DNA of 64,000 nt. Origin: Trichoplusia ni. Its lineage: Eukaryota; Arthropoda; Insecta; Lepidoptera; Noctuidae. The DNA lies in NCBI RefSeq assembly GCF_003590095.1, contig NC_039493.1:2108001-2172000 (forward strand). The letters run 5' to 3'. The notes under the pieces were generated by a model. It did no database searches, was not told the origin of the DNA, and saw nothing but the letters and a program-made list of their open reading frames with translations. Shown in pieces: positions 24,501 through 39,500 of the stretch (position 1 is the first letter of the stretch; every line of letters starts with the position of its first letter). The position numbers and the translations under genes were made by a program.

Positions 24501-27500
24501 TCGTTGGTGTTCATGAGAAATAATTGTATATTGTGCTAAAGGTTAATTTGCCTCAAATTAAAAACTATTCAGAATGATATACATATTATCTCTATGACTA
24601 AATAACAGTCTACATAAAAAAACCTCGTGATCCAAGTATAACATATAAACAGCCAGATAACTGCCGCAATCCAAATATAGTGTGCGCGTACGCAGCGACA
24701 TCGTATCCGCAAACTTATGAAGCCATTGCGCATTCCTGTCATAGCAAGTTAGGGCCAACTCCGCTACAAATCATTTATGAACGCGATTAGATAAAACTGA
24801 TCTTAGATATCGAGCAAAACCGAGAGATTTTCAGTTAAGAAAAGCTTGGACCAAAAGCTTCATTATATCCTCGATAAAGTAGAACTTCGTTTATATTTTT
24901 TCAGTATTTTGTTTCAATTGTGAAATCGAACGTTCATATTAACTCAAACTTAACTCTTGTTTAAATAGTGAAATCGATCTACCCGTCTGCAAACTTAGTT
25001 TAATGTACACACATGTTGAAATTCACCCTAAAATAAAAATACATTATCGAACTGATGCCTATACCTACACAATTACCTAACAGATAATTAAATGGAAAGC
25101 CAGTGATGCGACAAACGAGTCGCTGCGACTTTTTCGTCGGGTTGCGACACGTGTTATGCAAATTCCATTCATGATCAAATACCGACACACCCATGAGAGG
25201 TTTCCAATATACGTTTGGAGGGAAACTCGGAAAGCTGTACGTAATTATATGTTACCTATGAATACTGGCAATACTGCTATATAAGGTATTTAATAGGGCT
25301 CTTGAAAATTACATCATTTATTTTTTTGAATGAATTTTGTATGGACTTGGATGGCACCGTCCATACCTACTTTAGAGTCACAAAGCAAAACGAAATTTGC
25401 AATATCAGATAATACTTTGTAATAACAGTGCGAAATGGTTAAAGAAACGCTCTATATAAACCTTAAATCCCTATCAAGAATCTAATTTACAACTTTATAA
25501 ACAGATGTCAAAATATTGTGCTGTAAATCAGTTAACCCAGATATCATAGGTAATCAATCAAGCATCAACGTCAAGCCACAAATGAGCAGTTTATTTGATC
25601 GTAGATTCCACTACCGATTCGCAGAAATGGATTTTCACATGATCAGAATGTTACACATTAAATCTTTGGATAGTACCGAAGAATATTAGGCAATGTTGAA
25701 TACCTTGAGGAAAAGTTTTAGGGATACCACTTTTGTTTAAAAAAAAAGTTTGGTATGGAAGATGAAAATGGAATGGAATGTTTTTAATTTATTAGCAAAA
25801 TACTGGTGAAGTAATAAAAATAAATTCGATTTCATAGATTTTAACCAGCGAGTTATCTACACTTAATAACTTCAAGTAGCGAGTTTTTCAGGCATATTTT
25901 AAAAGTTACGGTAATGACTTTAGGTGGGCAGTATAGTTTAAAATATTATTGCAATCTAAAGTATCGATGGAGTAGATATTACAACTTAAACCTAATCAAC
26001 TCGATATACCGTAGATCGGTACAGATATTTCTAAAATACAATGCGTATTAAGCCCACGCATACTTCATGAATAATAATGCCTCGTCAATGAAACAATTCC
26101 TAATCAATTTGCCTAACATTTTCGGGTATTATTCGAGTAAATATCGCATATTTTGTAATCGACCCAAGGTTTAGAGAAGTGCAAATCAAACATTAAGTAA
26201 TGCTATGTAGTTCATGAAGAGATCACGAGTACATTGCCAAATTGGTCTAGAAGCTAATACAACTTACGCAATTATAAATTTTACGACATTAAAAGTTAAC
26301 ATTATTTTTTCCAATCGATTCTAGTACCTAAGTGTATCGATAAATGTTGTCAATATAAAACTCATTAAGTTACGTATACTTCGTGCGGTTTGGCAACCAT
26401 TTGCGAACATTTTTTTATGCTTTTATAGGTTTTTTCTCATGTAACTTGCCAGTGGGTGTTGGGTATCGGGTTTTTCTGCATGTCAACCAAATCTAATTTA
26501 TTTTATGGGATTTTAAGATATATGAATGTACCTACGAAACTGGTTTTCGGTCGGTGAACGAATTATTTCGACGAGAATCTTTAAGCCATAATTTACATCT
26601 CGTAGAAAAAACTGGAGGATAAAATATACCCACACATAGGAACTTTTTGACAACATATTCAAACAGTATTACTATTCTGCAATAAATCATGTTCTTTGCT
26701 TACAAATAGCACATTACCATAGCCAATAGTTCGATGTCGCAAGAAAACTTTAAAAAAGTTAGCTGTCACAATATGCGCGGGAAATGAGAACTGTCACACG
26801 GCTGACGCAATGGCCCTTGAGGAAAATATTTTGAATACGTTATTTACTTAAAATTTATTTTTATAAATAACATCATCGAAATTGACTCCGACATTTCTGA
26901 CGTGCTGTAAACAAGAATTTTATTTAACATCCGTACAAATTTAATAATAATTTGTTACTTGGTATTTTTTGGAAAGTTATGAAAGTTTATGATGCAAAAA
27001 ACATGCTAGGGGTGTACTTCAATATTTTTCTGCTGTACATAACTGAAAAAAGACAAAATAAACGAAATAGCAGAAGCACTCTAAGAATTCGCTTTAAAAT
27101 TAAATAAATGTTAAAGATAAAAAATATTTATTTAATTTAAAAATACAAGAAAAGACATTTTGAATCCTTTGGAAATCATGTAGCCGATTTTATTCCACTC
27201 TAAAGAGCTTTCAGTTCCGTCTCCGCTTCGATCCAAGTGTTTACATGTTGAGTTTAACAAAACGTTACTTCGCAGTGACCCAGTCTACGACACTAAATGT
27301 TGTATCGACAGAAGGACGCATGTTTTACATATTTAGTAGTTGTAAAAACCACGTGCTTCAAGGTCAGCCGTTCAGTCACGTCTTAACGAATATTTTAGAG
27401 ATTTTTTTTACATAAGTAAATATTATAATAAGGATGGAAGTGCTTCGTAGTTTTATTAATTGTTTCCTGATGTTTTAGATATTTTCGTGATTATTAAATT

Positions 27501-30500
27501 AATTTATTTTTGTGAGCGTTTCAGTCTATTTGTTCGTCTTAAACCAAATTATAATGTGTGTTAACTTGTACTTTTAATCAGTAACTAAACATAAAATAAT
27601 AATTGGCAAAAACCAGTTATTGAGACGTTAACTTAACGAAAACCAAACACCCAAGTTTTACACAAATTTTCTTTAATAATTAGAGAAAAATTACATAAAT
27701 TGAGGATAAACTATCAATTCTACGTGGTCTATGGTTCAAAAATTAAAAAAAGAAAGTAAAGATTTTGTTATAACCTTTAAGCTGCTGCCTGACTTGACAA
27801 AGAAAGATAGAAATAAATAAATATAAAATAAAGTAGCAATTTCACAAAGAATTTTAACCCCTGTTAACCAGGAAAAACAAAGGTGGATTCACTTAACATT
27901 CTTTCGAGTTACATCGTAAAGCAATAAGATTGTTATCCAGCACTCAGTATGACCTTTAACTCAATTCTCGATGTGTGTGTGACTGGAATACATTCATGAG
28001 GATAACGTAAACATGTGTTTACATGTGCTATACGTACCTGCATGGAGTATCGATGGTAATATGTGACGACACTTGGTTCCAATGTTGGTAATAGTATACC
28101 AAGTATTGGGCCAATGGAAATATTGAAGCTATGGTAGAGTCTACGCGACAGATGCTAATATATTACGTCAATTGGTTCTAATTTTGGTAATAATACACCA
28201 AGTATTGGGCCATTGTGCCAATTGAAGCTATAGTTTTTTTTTTAAATGAGAAATAATGACGTTTAAAACCGTGAATAGGTTTTTCCATGAATTGATTATA
28301 TGCTGAAAATGATTTGGCAGAAATAAGGGATACTTAAAATCTATACTTTTCTAGCGATTAAGTTAATTAAAAACGTTACCTAGCTAGCTCATCTCTTTCA
28401 TAAACGTACCTTAAGTTAAATTCTAAACTTAAAACCTAATTGGTAGTTTCGAAATTTGCATTAAACGCTAATAAATTACGTGATTGTCGTAAAGACACCT
28501 CTTTGTCACGTGAGTTTGCTCAACACAAGCTGCGACCGACTTTACTAATATACCTATATAGTATTTAGTAATATAAACCAGTACAGCTTAAGTGCTTAGG
28601 CCTCAGTCCCGTTAGAGAATCTTCAGGGCCACGTACACAACACTTCAAGAGAACAAGCTTCAGTAAAATATTTTAACTCTAATTCTATCTATAATATATT
28701 CTACACAAGTTTTCCCACGTTTTTATACACTAGCTTTTTAAATCTATTAATTTACAAATAGGCTCAAGTGAAAAACATCAGATGTAATAAGTATTGCTTC
28801 GATATCAGTACAAAACAACAAGTCGTTTTTCAAGTGATTTGCTTACCCGACATTTTTAAACATATTTTCTTGAAGTAAATGAATGAATGAATTCTGTTAT
28901 TATCATAGTCGGCCGTGATCCGATCATCACGTACGTCGCAAGGCCGACGAGTCCAACTGGCGCAGTAACGCTTGTCCATACAACAACTCTGAACAAATCA
29001 GAACAATTAACTACTTGTAAATAAAATTATTTCCGTATTTTTTCGCACGAACCGGTTTATGTTTTGAAGTTATTATTTTTATGAGAGTGATGAATGATGC
29101 TGTATCTTTGGCACTTTGTTTTTATTCGTCACTGGTTGATTTGACAAGGATATCAGTGAATTGCAAACAATAATTTTTCAAAACGCTATTCATACAAAGA
29201 TTCGAATTTAGTATAAAAATACACAGACGAATCTAATTTGAAAAATATACCTACACATTTTTTTTTAATCCTATGAAATGTAATTTATGTATACCGACCA
29301 TCCAATACCAAGAAACGTTGATTGTATTTCAATCTTAATATAAACTAATATAGAAAGTCCCTATTCAATTGAAACTTGATTGCAATATTAACTGTAATCA
29401 TTTGCTATTAAGTAAATTGCATATGGACATAACTTTACCTATCATTAGTATTACATAACAATATGTTAGCTCTAAACGAATATTATTATAGGTCATTAAT
29501 ATTAGTTATGGGTAATTAACAATGTTGTCTTTATATCACAAGTAATCGCAAGACTTTTGCTTTGTATCATCGGGAATATTTCACAGTTACACTAACTGAA
29601 AGTGGCGTATGTGTCAATTTGTTCTCGCTGTCTGCGAAACGGCTGAACGAATTTGTACAGGGATAGGTTCAACACTAGATTAATATTTCGGTTACAACTT
29701 TTCTATTTTTTGGTTAATTTATAATATAATAATTTAATCTATGTAAAGTGCATGGACAATGTCACTGGCGAAAACTAGTTCATTAGTTATAAATGTTGGT
29801 ATGTCAGTAACGCCTGTTTTAATGAACTGCTTAACATAACCAGAAACTGATGCCTTGAAGAACTAGTTATTGTAATCTGCCCTATTCTGATGTGTAATAT
29901 TAATACAAATATCTGTTGTGACTTTGAATTAAGTACCTACTAAGGTGTGCCTCCTAATAGAAGGCAATTTCTACAAATTTATTTGTATTAATTGGGAGCT
30001 GATAGTAATATTTAAATGGAATCATATAGTAATGACGGAATTAATAAGGTTTGAAAAATTAATGAAAGTGTGTATGTGCAAATAATAACAATAAAATCAG
30101 ACAGTACAATAAGTATTATGTGTTGAGATGTTTATGAGCAATCATAGAAAATAGATGACAATTATTAAATAAAACATTTAATAATTTTACGTCACTTTAT
30201 ACATTATATTGAAGTAATACCTATTGTTCCCAAATGTGTTACAAAGCAAAGCCTAGGATTATAAGGATTTTACAGCTTACTCTAATGAATACTCGAAACA
30301 GTGGAGTCATAAAATATCAAATTAAATATCACGTTGAGATTGATCAGTGATTTAATAACCCCAGCCTAGCCTAGGCTATATAACAAACACAGTATATAAT
30401 TACAAAAATGATTACTTAAAAGGACCATTTAAATCGTAATAACTTAACAGCCAAAGCTAAAGCTCCTCTTTTTTACGTTTGTAGTAGTTTTGACGGAGAG

Positions 30501-33500
30501 ATACCACTTTACGCAATTTAGTGAGGTGTGTGTGTGTGTGTGTCTTCCTTCGATAACTACAAGACTTAATTACGAAGTACTTGATTAAACAAACTGTTGC
30601 TGTTAGTTAACCATTTTATAATACAATAATGGATTTAAATGACGTTATTATTTAAATAGTTTAATAGCCATTACTCTCCCACTCCTAGATAAAGACCTCC
30701 TTTTGATTCATCCACACTGTGCTGTCTATGGCTTTTTCTGACATTAAGAATATTGTTGTATGTTGATTTTCATCCAGTTCGGTACATACCCTAAGGGTAC
30801 ATACTTAATATAGTTATGAAATAATAAATCATATTCTCAAAACTCAACACGGAAACACGTGACCTATACTTTGTAAGTACATGCAACTCGTTTACCTTCC
30901 AACCGGCCTACTGAGCGAATCAGAATAAATCTTCACAATTCCAAGGGCAGTTGTGGCCTTAATTACAGAAGTATTTTATAATATGGACTGATGGCCTAAC
31001 ACTACGTCATAAAGTAATATACTGTGTGAGAGAGATAGAGTTATAGGCAATGTAGAGCGCCATCACGCTCGCACAACTGCAATAATTTTACTTTAAGTTA
31101 AGGTGGGCTCTCTGATGATGGATGCTCGATCACCTTGAGAGCCTTCTTGGGCATCCCACCTGTACGCCTACGTTACCTACTTGTCAAATTATAGCTTTTG
31201 TTGTGTTATATGAAGGTCTGTGTAGTTAATTAGGTATGTCTAAATAAGGATCGGGTTTTGAGTAGCTGAATAGGCACAAAAAAGATGAAGTTTAATATTA
31301 TGTTGTAAAGTATGTATGTCTCTGGCTTGCTTTGTTGTTGGAATGTAGAGACTAGTTGAGTCTTGAAAATGTGACTTAGGTAATACTTAAGATATAATTA
31401 ATAATATATGCTGCAAGGGAAGGCTTCAATATCCAAAATAAAATGTTTTAAATAGGCTAGATGTTATCCCGCTTATATGGATCTCATTTATTTCGGTTCA
31501 AGGCAAAGATTAAATATATTATGATAAACCCATCTTGAAAAAAATTGCGTCTATAACATAAAACATTATTCTGAACATCGATAACTAGTAATTGATCTTG
31601 AAAACAAGAATGAAAAAGTAAGTAAGTCTGCCCGTGACCATGACACCTGCAAAGGTGTCGAAATGTCGGGAACTAAAATCAAATATTAAACCGCGATAAA
31701 ATCCGTAAAAGTAGTTCCATTTCAATGAAAAAGTAAATTTTTAAACTACGTTTAATAGATACCAAAGCATTTTGCAATTTTTAATTTTTGAAGATCAATG
31801 GCAGCTTTTCAGAGTGTTAACCTTTATGTAATGAAGTAACAATTACTTATCTTAGTCAAGAGAACCGTTAATTTGGTTGCTGATGCATATATACAGCGTG
31901 AGTCACAATGATAATGTAAATGATACAGGGTGTGTCCATTACACGTACGTAAGACTCCATATAACTTATACAGTGGACCACATACTTTTATTAACCATGG
32001 TAACGATGATAGTCAACCTTATTGCCTTTGTAATAAAGTTGCTATAAGTGCTGGTGTTTCGGCTGATGTTGGGAAGATTGTATCTCGTTTGAATAGAAGA
32101 TAAATTATGAATATTAATATGGATTAAGATTCTACTATAGTTTATATCACAAATGTGTTCTACTATTAGGCAAGCGATCAATCATTTGTAAACATGAATT
32201 CGCCGACAAGGAAAGAATTTTTTGATATGACTCCTACATTATCTTCGTACATTTATAAATAAACAACTATAGTTCTGTCGAAATAAGCCAAATGGAAATA
32301 ATAATCTCATTTACACCTCCTACCTAACAATAGCCACAATAATAGTACCATTCTCATGTATTATGAGCCCTAAAAAATATAATCTTGTGATCTTTCCGCT
32401 TCGCTCGTCACAAAACGTTTGGTCACGCGCAGTTTGATCTTAAACCGACCGTGCTGTCAATCACGATACCTAAAACTACACTGCCTTAGACAATTAATTA
32501 ATTTTAATATCAAGTTTCACCTTATGATTAAATCATGGCTTCGTAATTACTCAAATGAATAATACATTAAATTCAATTTAAGAATACCAGAGACAAGCGA
32601 ATGTGATTTCTTTCTTTTCTTTTTATGGTTATGATGTTGTGGAATGTTGTTCAAAAAGGTTATGTAATTTTATTAACTTTCTTTTACGTAACACAAAAGA
32701 GCTAGTATTTTGCAGGATGTTTTTAACTGTAATACCGAAGTTTGGTTAGTTAAAATTTAACTTCCTTATTTGCAAATTGGGTTCATAAATAAAGGTATTA
32801 CCGTTGAAATAGTTGATAAAGTAATAATGCAAATTTTATAAATTAACTTTACTTTTATTTGTATATCACACGCGTATTGGGCCGGAACAGTACTTACAGA
32901 ACATTTGAATGAATGACAAAAGAAAAATATTCGTACCAACTTAAAAATAATAGATGGCGCTATTTTTTTCATGCTAGTGAACAGAGATTATAAATTTAAC
33001 AAATTATAACAGTTACAAAATTAAAAGGTATCATTACTACCAAATTATAAAAAATAAAAACTGCTAAAGATTCGAACAAGTAAAGTGATCAATATATTTG
33101 CTCTAACGTGTAAAGAAACGAAAAAAATCTGCCTGTAATATAAATACGACCAGCAATATAATTGAATGATTTACAATTCAAATAAGATAGAAATGTTTTA
33201 CGCAACAGTCATAAAATGTCGGAGGATCCGCCGCGGTATATTATTTAATTAAAACTAGTTTCTGACAGGTTTTCACTTTACCGAGAGTCGACAAACATTC
33301 GTCAGAAAGTTTCAGTTCTATTGTGAATGGTAATATTATAATAGTATTACGTTTTAGATTAAAAAGAAGAAAGATCTAGAAATCTAATATATGAAATACC
33401 CGTTAATTACCTATGTTAATTACCGTACTCCTTCGAAACGGTTTAGCCGATTTTCACCAAATTTTATATGCGTATTCAGTAGGTCTGAGAATCGGCTAAC

Positions 33501-36500
33501 ATCTATTTTTCATACCCCTAAGTGATGAGGGTTGATCACACTATTTTTTTTATAATGTGCCAATAACCACCATAAATAAATTTTTAAATCGTCGATGGAA
33601 TTTCACAAAACTATAAAAAACAAACCAGTTCTATAAAACCTTATTTTACAACCACACGATCTGTCCTACGATTCGATCAATATTACATAATATTAGAATA
33701 CTAATGATATTTAATATATTTATATAGAGAATACTTAAAGTTGAATTTCTTGATTTGACACGTGATGTTGTATAAGCAGATATGGAAATTGATTATAATA
33801 AAAATCAGAGATAAAAACTAAAGTTACTTATTAACCACTATTTTAAGTACGCTAGTCATTTTGTTGTTATTTTTTTTTGTCATTATTCGATTCCCTGGCC
33901 CCGATTCAGCTCTTTACAACGACCGATTTTAATTTCAATCATTTTTCCAACACAATAATTGGAAATTCACTGTATTGACTGTGATGTTCCGCCCCGTACT
34001 TAATTTCCAATTATTGTGTAAGAAAAAGGCTTAAAATAATAGGAATAGTGCGAATTGTACGCTCCATTCATTCATTGGCCATTGAAAATAGCAGAATTGG
34101 GACCCCCATGACAGTCTTATGAACTTTTTACCACCATAACTGATTTACATGGAAAGGAACTTTAAATCTTAAGAAACTATCTTTGCTAACCGTCTACTTC
34201 TGACATCAGCAATGCTTCATTATTGATAAAGACGGTTTCGCGTTAATAAATTGGTCTTGATTGAGATCTGTTTCTCAAGTGTAGCGAGATTAATCAATTA
34301 CGTGGCTCTAACTCAAGAGTTCTCTTTATTCAACAACACGAAACAATTGATTAAAGATTTTCCGACTTGGATTTTCTAAGATTCGAAACGGTTTTGTATT
34401 GAACTTTAAATAAAATATTTTGTGAAATGTCTTATGTGTTAACTAACAATGCACGCAAAACTTCAGAAATGTATAGCTATATTTAATGTCACATGGGAAT
34501 AAAACGTGCAACATTAGTGCTGTATAACATTTTCTACGTCAGTAGGCAGTTCTAACCGCAAAGGCAAAAAGTCTCAATTACACTTCGCTGTTGAAATAAA
34601 CTCCAAACCACAATCAAATCTCCGTGATTCGTGTCATTACTGAACAACGTTAATCTTGACGTTTCGGATCCATTACTGCCAGCCACCTTGACTAAAATCG
34701 TGAAATATTACTGTGACGAACAAATTACCAATTAGTTTCAGTAAAAAACAAATAACCATCGACTTATCTTTATTTCATCACTCGGCAATTAATTTAACAA
34801 AGTAGCTAAAGTTTAACATTGTGTTTTCGATTCATGCAACATTAATTACCATCGCTTATACTAAGATAAACATTATAACCTATTCAATCTTCTCGATACT
34901 TTCTAGAAAACTATTTTGATTGGTCTGCGTGGGTTTTGAGATTTCATTTATGTCTATAGCTTATTTATGTAGACAGGTGCCTTCGCTTGTACAATTGTTG
35001 CGCAATTTATAAGCAAAGCTAAACTGAACGTATAACATGATAACTAAGGATATTGTGACGACCTTACAACTAGGTATACAAACAAAGCTTATGCAATAAC
35101 ATCTAGATATAAATAATTCTATAATGATAAACCACATTCCTTTCAGGTCAAATAAGTTAAGGCAGCATTTGGATAAGCTAACGTAATGCCTAAGTTCAAA
35201 TCTATGTAAAAAAATTGAATATGACTAACCGTTTATTTTTCCACAGGCTCCAAAGCGCAGTTTCCTTCGGCGCACGAAAGCGACCGCGCCTCCAGACACG
35301 GCGGAGACAGAATCCAGCACAGATAAAACAGAAACCACCACAAACAAGTTCACTAGACGCGGGAGTTCCAAATTCAAGTCGCGAAAAGAAGCTGAACTCG
35401 AGAAAAAAGGTTCGACCACGAAGAACGAAGTGGAAAATGCGTCGCGGAGGCCATCTTTGAGCGGCGGCGCGCGGCGGAGTGAGCGACCGACGCGCAAGTT
35501 TGTGCGAGTGCGGCCGGGAGGGGCAAACGGTGAGTCCGGTTTTGCTCTTAGATATTCGCGTTTATTTTCTGTCTATTCTATAATAGTTTCCATGAAAAGC
35601 TGAGGGAAAACTTGCGGTGAAGCTGGTTGTTAGTTGTTTACCTATTAAGTATGACATTGCTACTATTTACTTTCTAAAAGATTGTTAGGCTGTGTTTACA
35701 CTGCGTTAGTTACTGAAATTCTTATAAAAAAATGTATTAAAAATATTTCAGAAATAATTTAACCGCTCTCTTTACTTTTTTCTTTCTTTCGAGCTACGTA
35801 ACAGCCTGTAGCATTAACTTTCATTATAGTTAATACAGACTTGTTTTACCGCAAATTTTAAACAAGAAAGTTGACTAATCATGTCAATACGTAGGTAGAT
35901 ACTTACGTAATACGGAATGAAACTTGTAAAAACGATCGGAATTTTTCCATCAAAGCTAGCCCTTAGTCATAGAGTGGAACAATCGAAGGTCGCTGCGTTT
36001 ACTATCGTCACGATTTCATGGTGTAATGGTGGCTGCGTGCTAACTATAGCTTTTAGAAGGTAATAAGGCGCAGGCGAAAATCATTGACGAACAATTAGAC
36101 TGTGATTGGAAAAAGTGAAACGGAATTGACTTTGCCATCAAAGGTAGGTAATTCAAATATATATATGTTTTATTATTGCCAAATAAAACTTGTTCACAGT
36201 AGAATTTTTACTGACAGTTGTAGCTCTTAGACTTGAAGTTATAACAAGTTTTTTTCAGGAATGTGATTTTGTTAGTCCAGTTATCAAGTAGGTTGTAAGA
36301 CACCAATCAAATGTTGATTGAGTCGTAAAGAACGCTAACTAATATTTCGTTTCGTTACACAATAACGATCGAGTAAAAAAATCAATAACTTTTCACGCCT
36401 GTATTTAATACAACCCGTTCTATTCAAAATCTAAATAAAGTTAATTACACAAGACAAGTAATGTTCTGTCTTATTTATCTCTAGAACCAAACACTCACCT

Positions 36501-39500
36501 TTCACCGCGACCTTTGACCGTTACATAAGCAATAACAAACGTAACCTTTACTCTAGAACTCTTAACTTGGAGGGAAATCGATCGCTCTCGCTAGATGAAA
36601 GTAACATCGTAGTAAGTAGAGTCAAATTCAGGTACCCAGTCTGCTATTTTTGCAGTTCTCTTACTCCACTTTCACTGTCAGAGGACAATATAGGGTTCTA
36701 TTGCCTTTCATATCCAATCCATCCTTTGTTTTGTGCATGGAGAGAAACTGTAAATAGTGAACTCAAAAGAAATGACGTGGGCATATGTCAGATGTGCACC
36801 GACCAAACAGACCGGTCTGAATTTTAGCGTTTTTCATAAGCACGGGATGGCTGGCACTTACCCTGCGTGACCCCGGTGGATCTAGCCGGTTCTAATACAT
36901 CCATTGGGTATTAATACATTCTTTCATATCCTTTTCAAATTAAACCTCAGCTAGGATTTCAAACTGCAAAATACTACTAGAAGAGAGTCTAGGTACATGT
37001 CTAGAATTTTCTCGATGACTTCATATTATGCAACTTGTTTATATTGAGCATAATTTGTCGTATTATTTCATTAATTCTGTAATTTAAATTTATGAATATT
37101 AAATTGATAAAACGGCCTTCAATTTGAAATTCCGAGTGTCATCGGACGAATGCAAGGAAATATTTGTTTACGTATAAACTCGATCGCTACAGCACATGAC
37201 ATCATTTAACCCAAAATAAAATTACGAAAGAAAATAAAAAATGAAGGTTTCAAAGATTTATCGTGACAAGGGTGTCCGTTTTTTAAAAAACCAACATATT
37301 ATGATAAAATTTACTTTAACCCGTATTTTTGGATAACTTTGGCTCCAAAAACACACTGATTCCTATAATATTGGCTTTGAAAAGGTCATGAACACAATAA
37401 AACTTATATTCCCTTTACTGTTTCTACGTTAACATTCTAAAAATTAACATAGACAACAATCCCCTGTAAAACCTGGACTCAATAAAACATCGTTTAAAAG
37501 TATTTATTTTAAGGCAAAAGCTGTAAACCATTACAATCAATTCCCAGTGTTCGCTAGACAACAGTTATAACCAAAATGACAGTCCGCATCTAGTATCAAC
37601 GACCTTTTCAAGGTACATCATTCTCTTCTTCTTCCTTATATTCTAGGTAGACATAAAAACTGACGTCTATACAACACAAAGAATATAATAGAAGTTTAAG
37701 AAGTGTTTAGTCCCGACCTAGACATTCCGGAGACGTTGTCCTCCGCGGTATCGGACCTCCGCGGAGGTCGCTCGCCTCTTTTATCAACTAATGCAAATGC
37801 ACTCGATGCAAACTGGATCTTGTGATGTTAGACCCACATTTACATATTTATTAAGTTGGTATTAATTTAAATTATTCGTTAAAAGTTGATATAGACCTAC
37901 TTTTGCTCTACATTGATCTTAGCTGTTTTGCATAATAAATCGCAGATACTTAAGAATAAATGAATAATAAGAGTTGTGTACTAATGAAAGAGTTTGTTAT
38001 ACCTTGGACGTAGTTCTGTCTGTGAACCCATTTGCTTACTTTCATTTCGAAGTTTAATATATACAAGGTTTGACAGCACTGTACGCTCCTCTCAGCTAAT
38101 TATATTTTAAATTAAGTAAAGCAGTTTCATATTGTTTAGCTCTACTCGATTTCGCTATTTAAACTGCCTCGACATCTCCAGATATTTCAATACTCCTGTC
38201 ATTCTTAAGATTCAAACAACAATTCAATTCTAAATATGTTAACTACTTATTACCTAGTAACTAATACGACTTTTACGATATATCGAACCTCTAATATCTA
38301 GGCAATGAAATAGATAATACGGAATATTTTCTCACGAATAAATCATGAATATTAATAGTTCATAAATATTCATACACGTTTATTAGATCAGTGTGTCTGT
38401 ATGTAGCACACCGCGGCGTGTTGAATGTTATGCGATACTAGACCAAGAGCACGCGATCTCTACCGGAGTTAACAAGCTAGGTAAATTATATGTTGAGATT
38501 GTAACGGTCATTTTCAATGATACCTTACTTAGTGATTTTTATTTTTTTTATTTATTTAGTTCAGGTTAACCAACAATTGTTTACACAAAACTTTTGCATT
38601 TGTTAACACAAGAATAATACATTTTTAAGTGTAACAATTACTTAAAGGTTAACACCACATGCTCTGTGATGTTGTAGTGTAGTGATGTTGAAACAACTCT
38701 GAAATTAATAGTGACTCTTTAATCAGTGATGTTGTTCATGATTATTAGATTAGTGCTTTCCACAAGTAACTAACATATAGGGAGTTTATGCAGAAATTAA
38801 ACAATTCCCGTCATTACGAATGTACATGAAGTATTAGCTAAATTTCCACCACCACAAACACCCAGACCCGAGACAATGTAGAAATGTGATTTTTTTCATT
38901 GACCGAGGATCGAACGCGGGACCTCAGGGCTAGCGACACCTTGAAACCGGTGCGTACGCCACTTGACCACGGAGGTCGTCATAAATTAAATCTTCTCATT
39001 GTATGCTTGTCTAGTATCAGAGTAAAAGCTACTTAAAAAGGTTCCACATCTACAACTTACTATAAAAATATTACTAGTAAACCTATATCTATTATTACCT
39101 ACAATATTATCACATCGGTATGGTGGCACAACATAGCCAGTTAACAAAAAATCCAGTAAAAATAAAATTATGTTAGAAATGTGTGACTATCTAACAGCAT
39201 CCGCTGTATCATAAGATATTACCATAACAACTTATTTTTGTCATCACCGTAACGTGAATAGACGTAATCACAGCGTAAACATGACGTCACTAAAGTTCTC
39301 ATTGGCAGACGCTTTCCTCGGTGTTTGCGAACAATGGGCCCCGCGTTACGTCATAGCACTGTTGACCCAGAACTTTCTCCGCGAACAAATTATCGCTGAT
39401 ATACGGTCGAGCCTTCAAAAGATGCTACGGCAATAGAGTTTTCGAAATAGAAATGCTTTTGAAGAACGAATTTATGGAGAGAAAGGAATCTTAAAAAGGC

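Larger units (their letters stand above)
16137..35246. other. Downstream part of the 24-kb chitinase intron
   Basis: Almost entirely AT-rich sequence without a supportable gene. Contains the candidate exon at 20678, the mobile-element ORF at 22434, small repeats at 28073, 30526 and 33950, and decayed repeats. The other short ORFs have no coding character. Confidence 0.65.

Noticed and set aside
32766..32972. Minus-strand ORF with a hydrophobic N-terminus and a gtaagt donor
   Set aside because: Looked like a signal-peptide exon that might pair with 20678, but the phase does not match and the start overlaps a GCGCCATCTAT repeat word.
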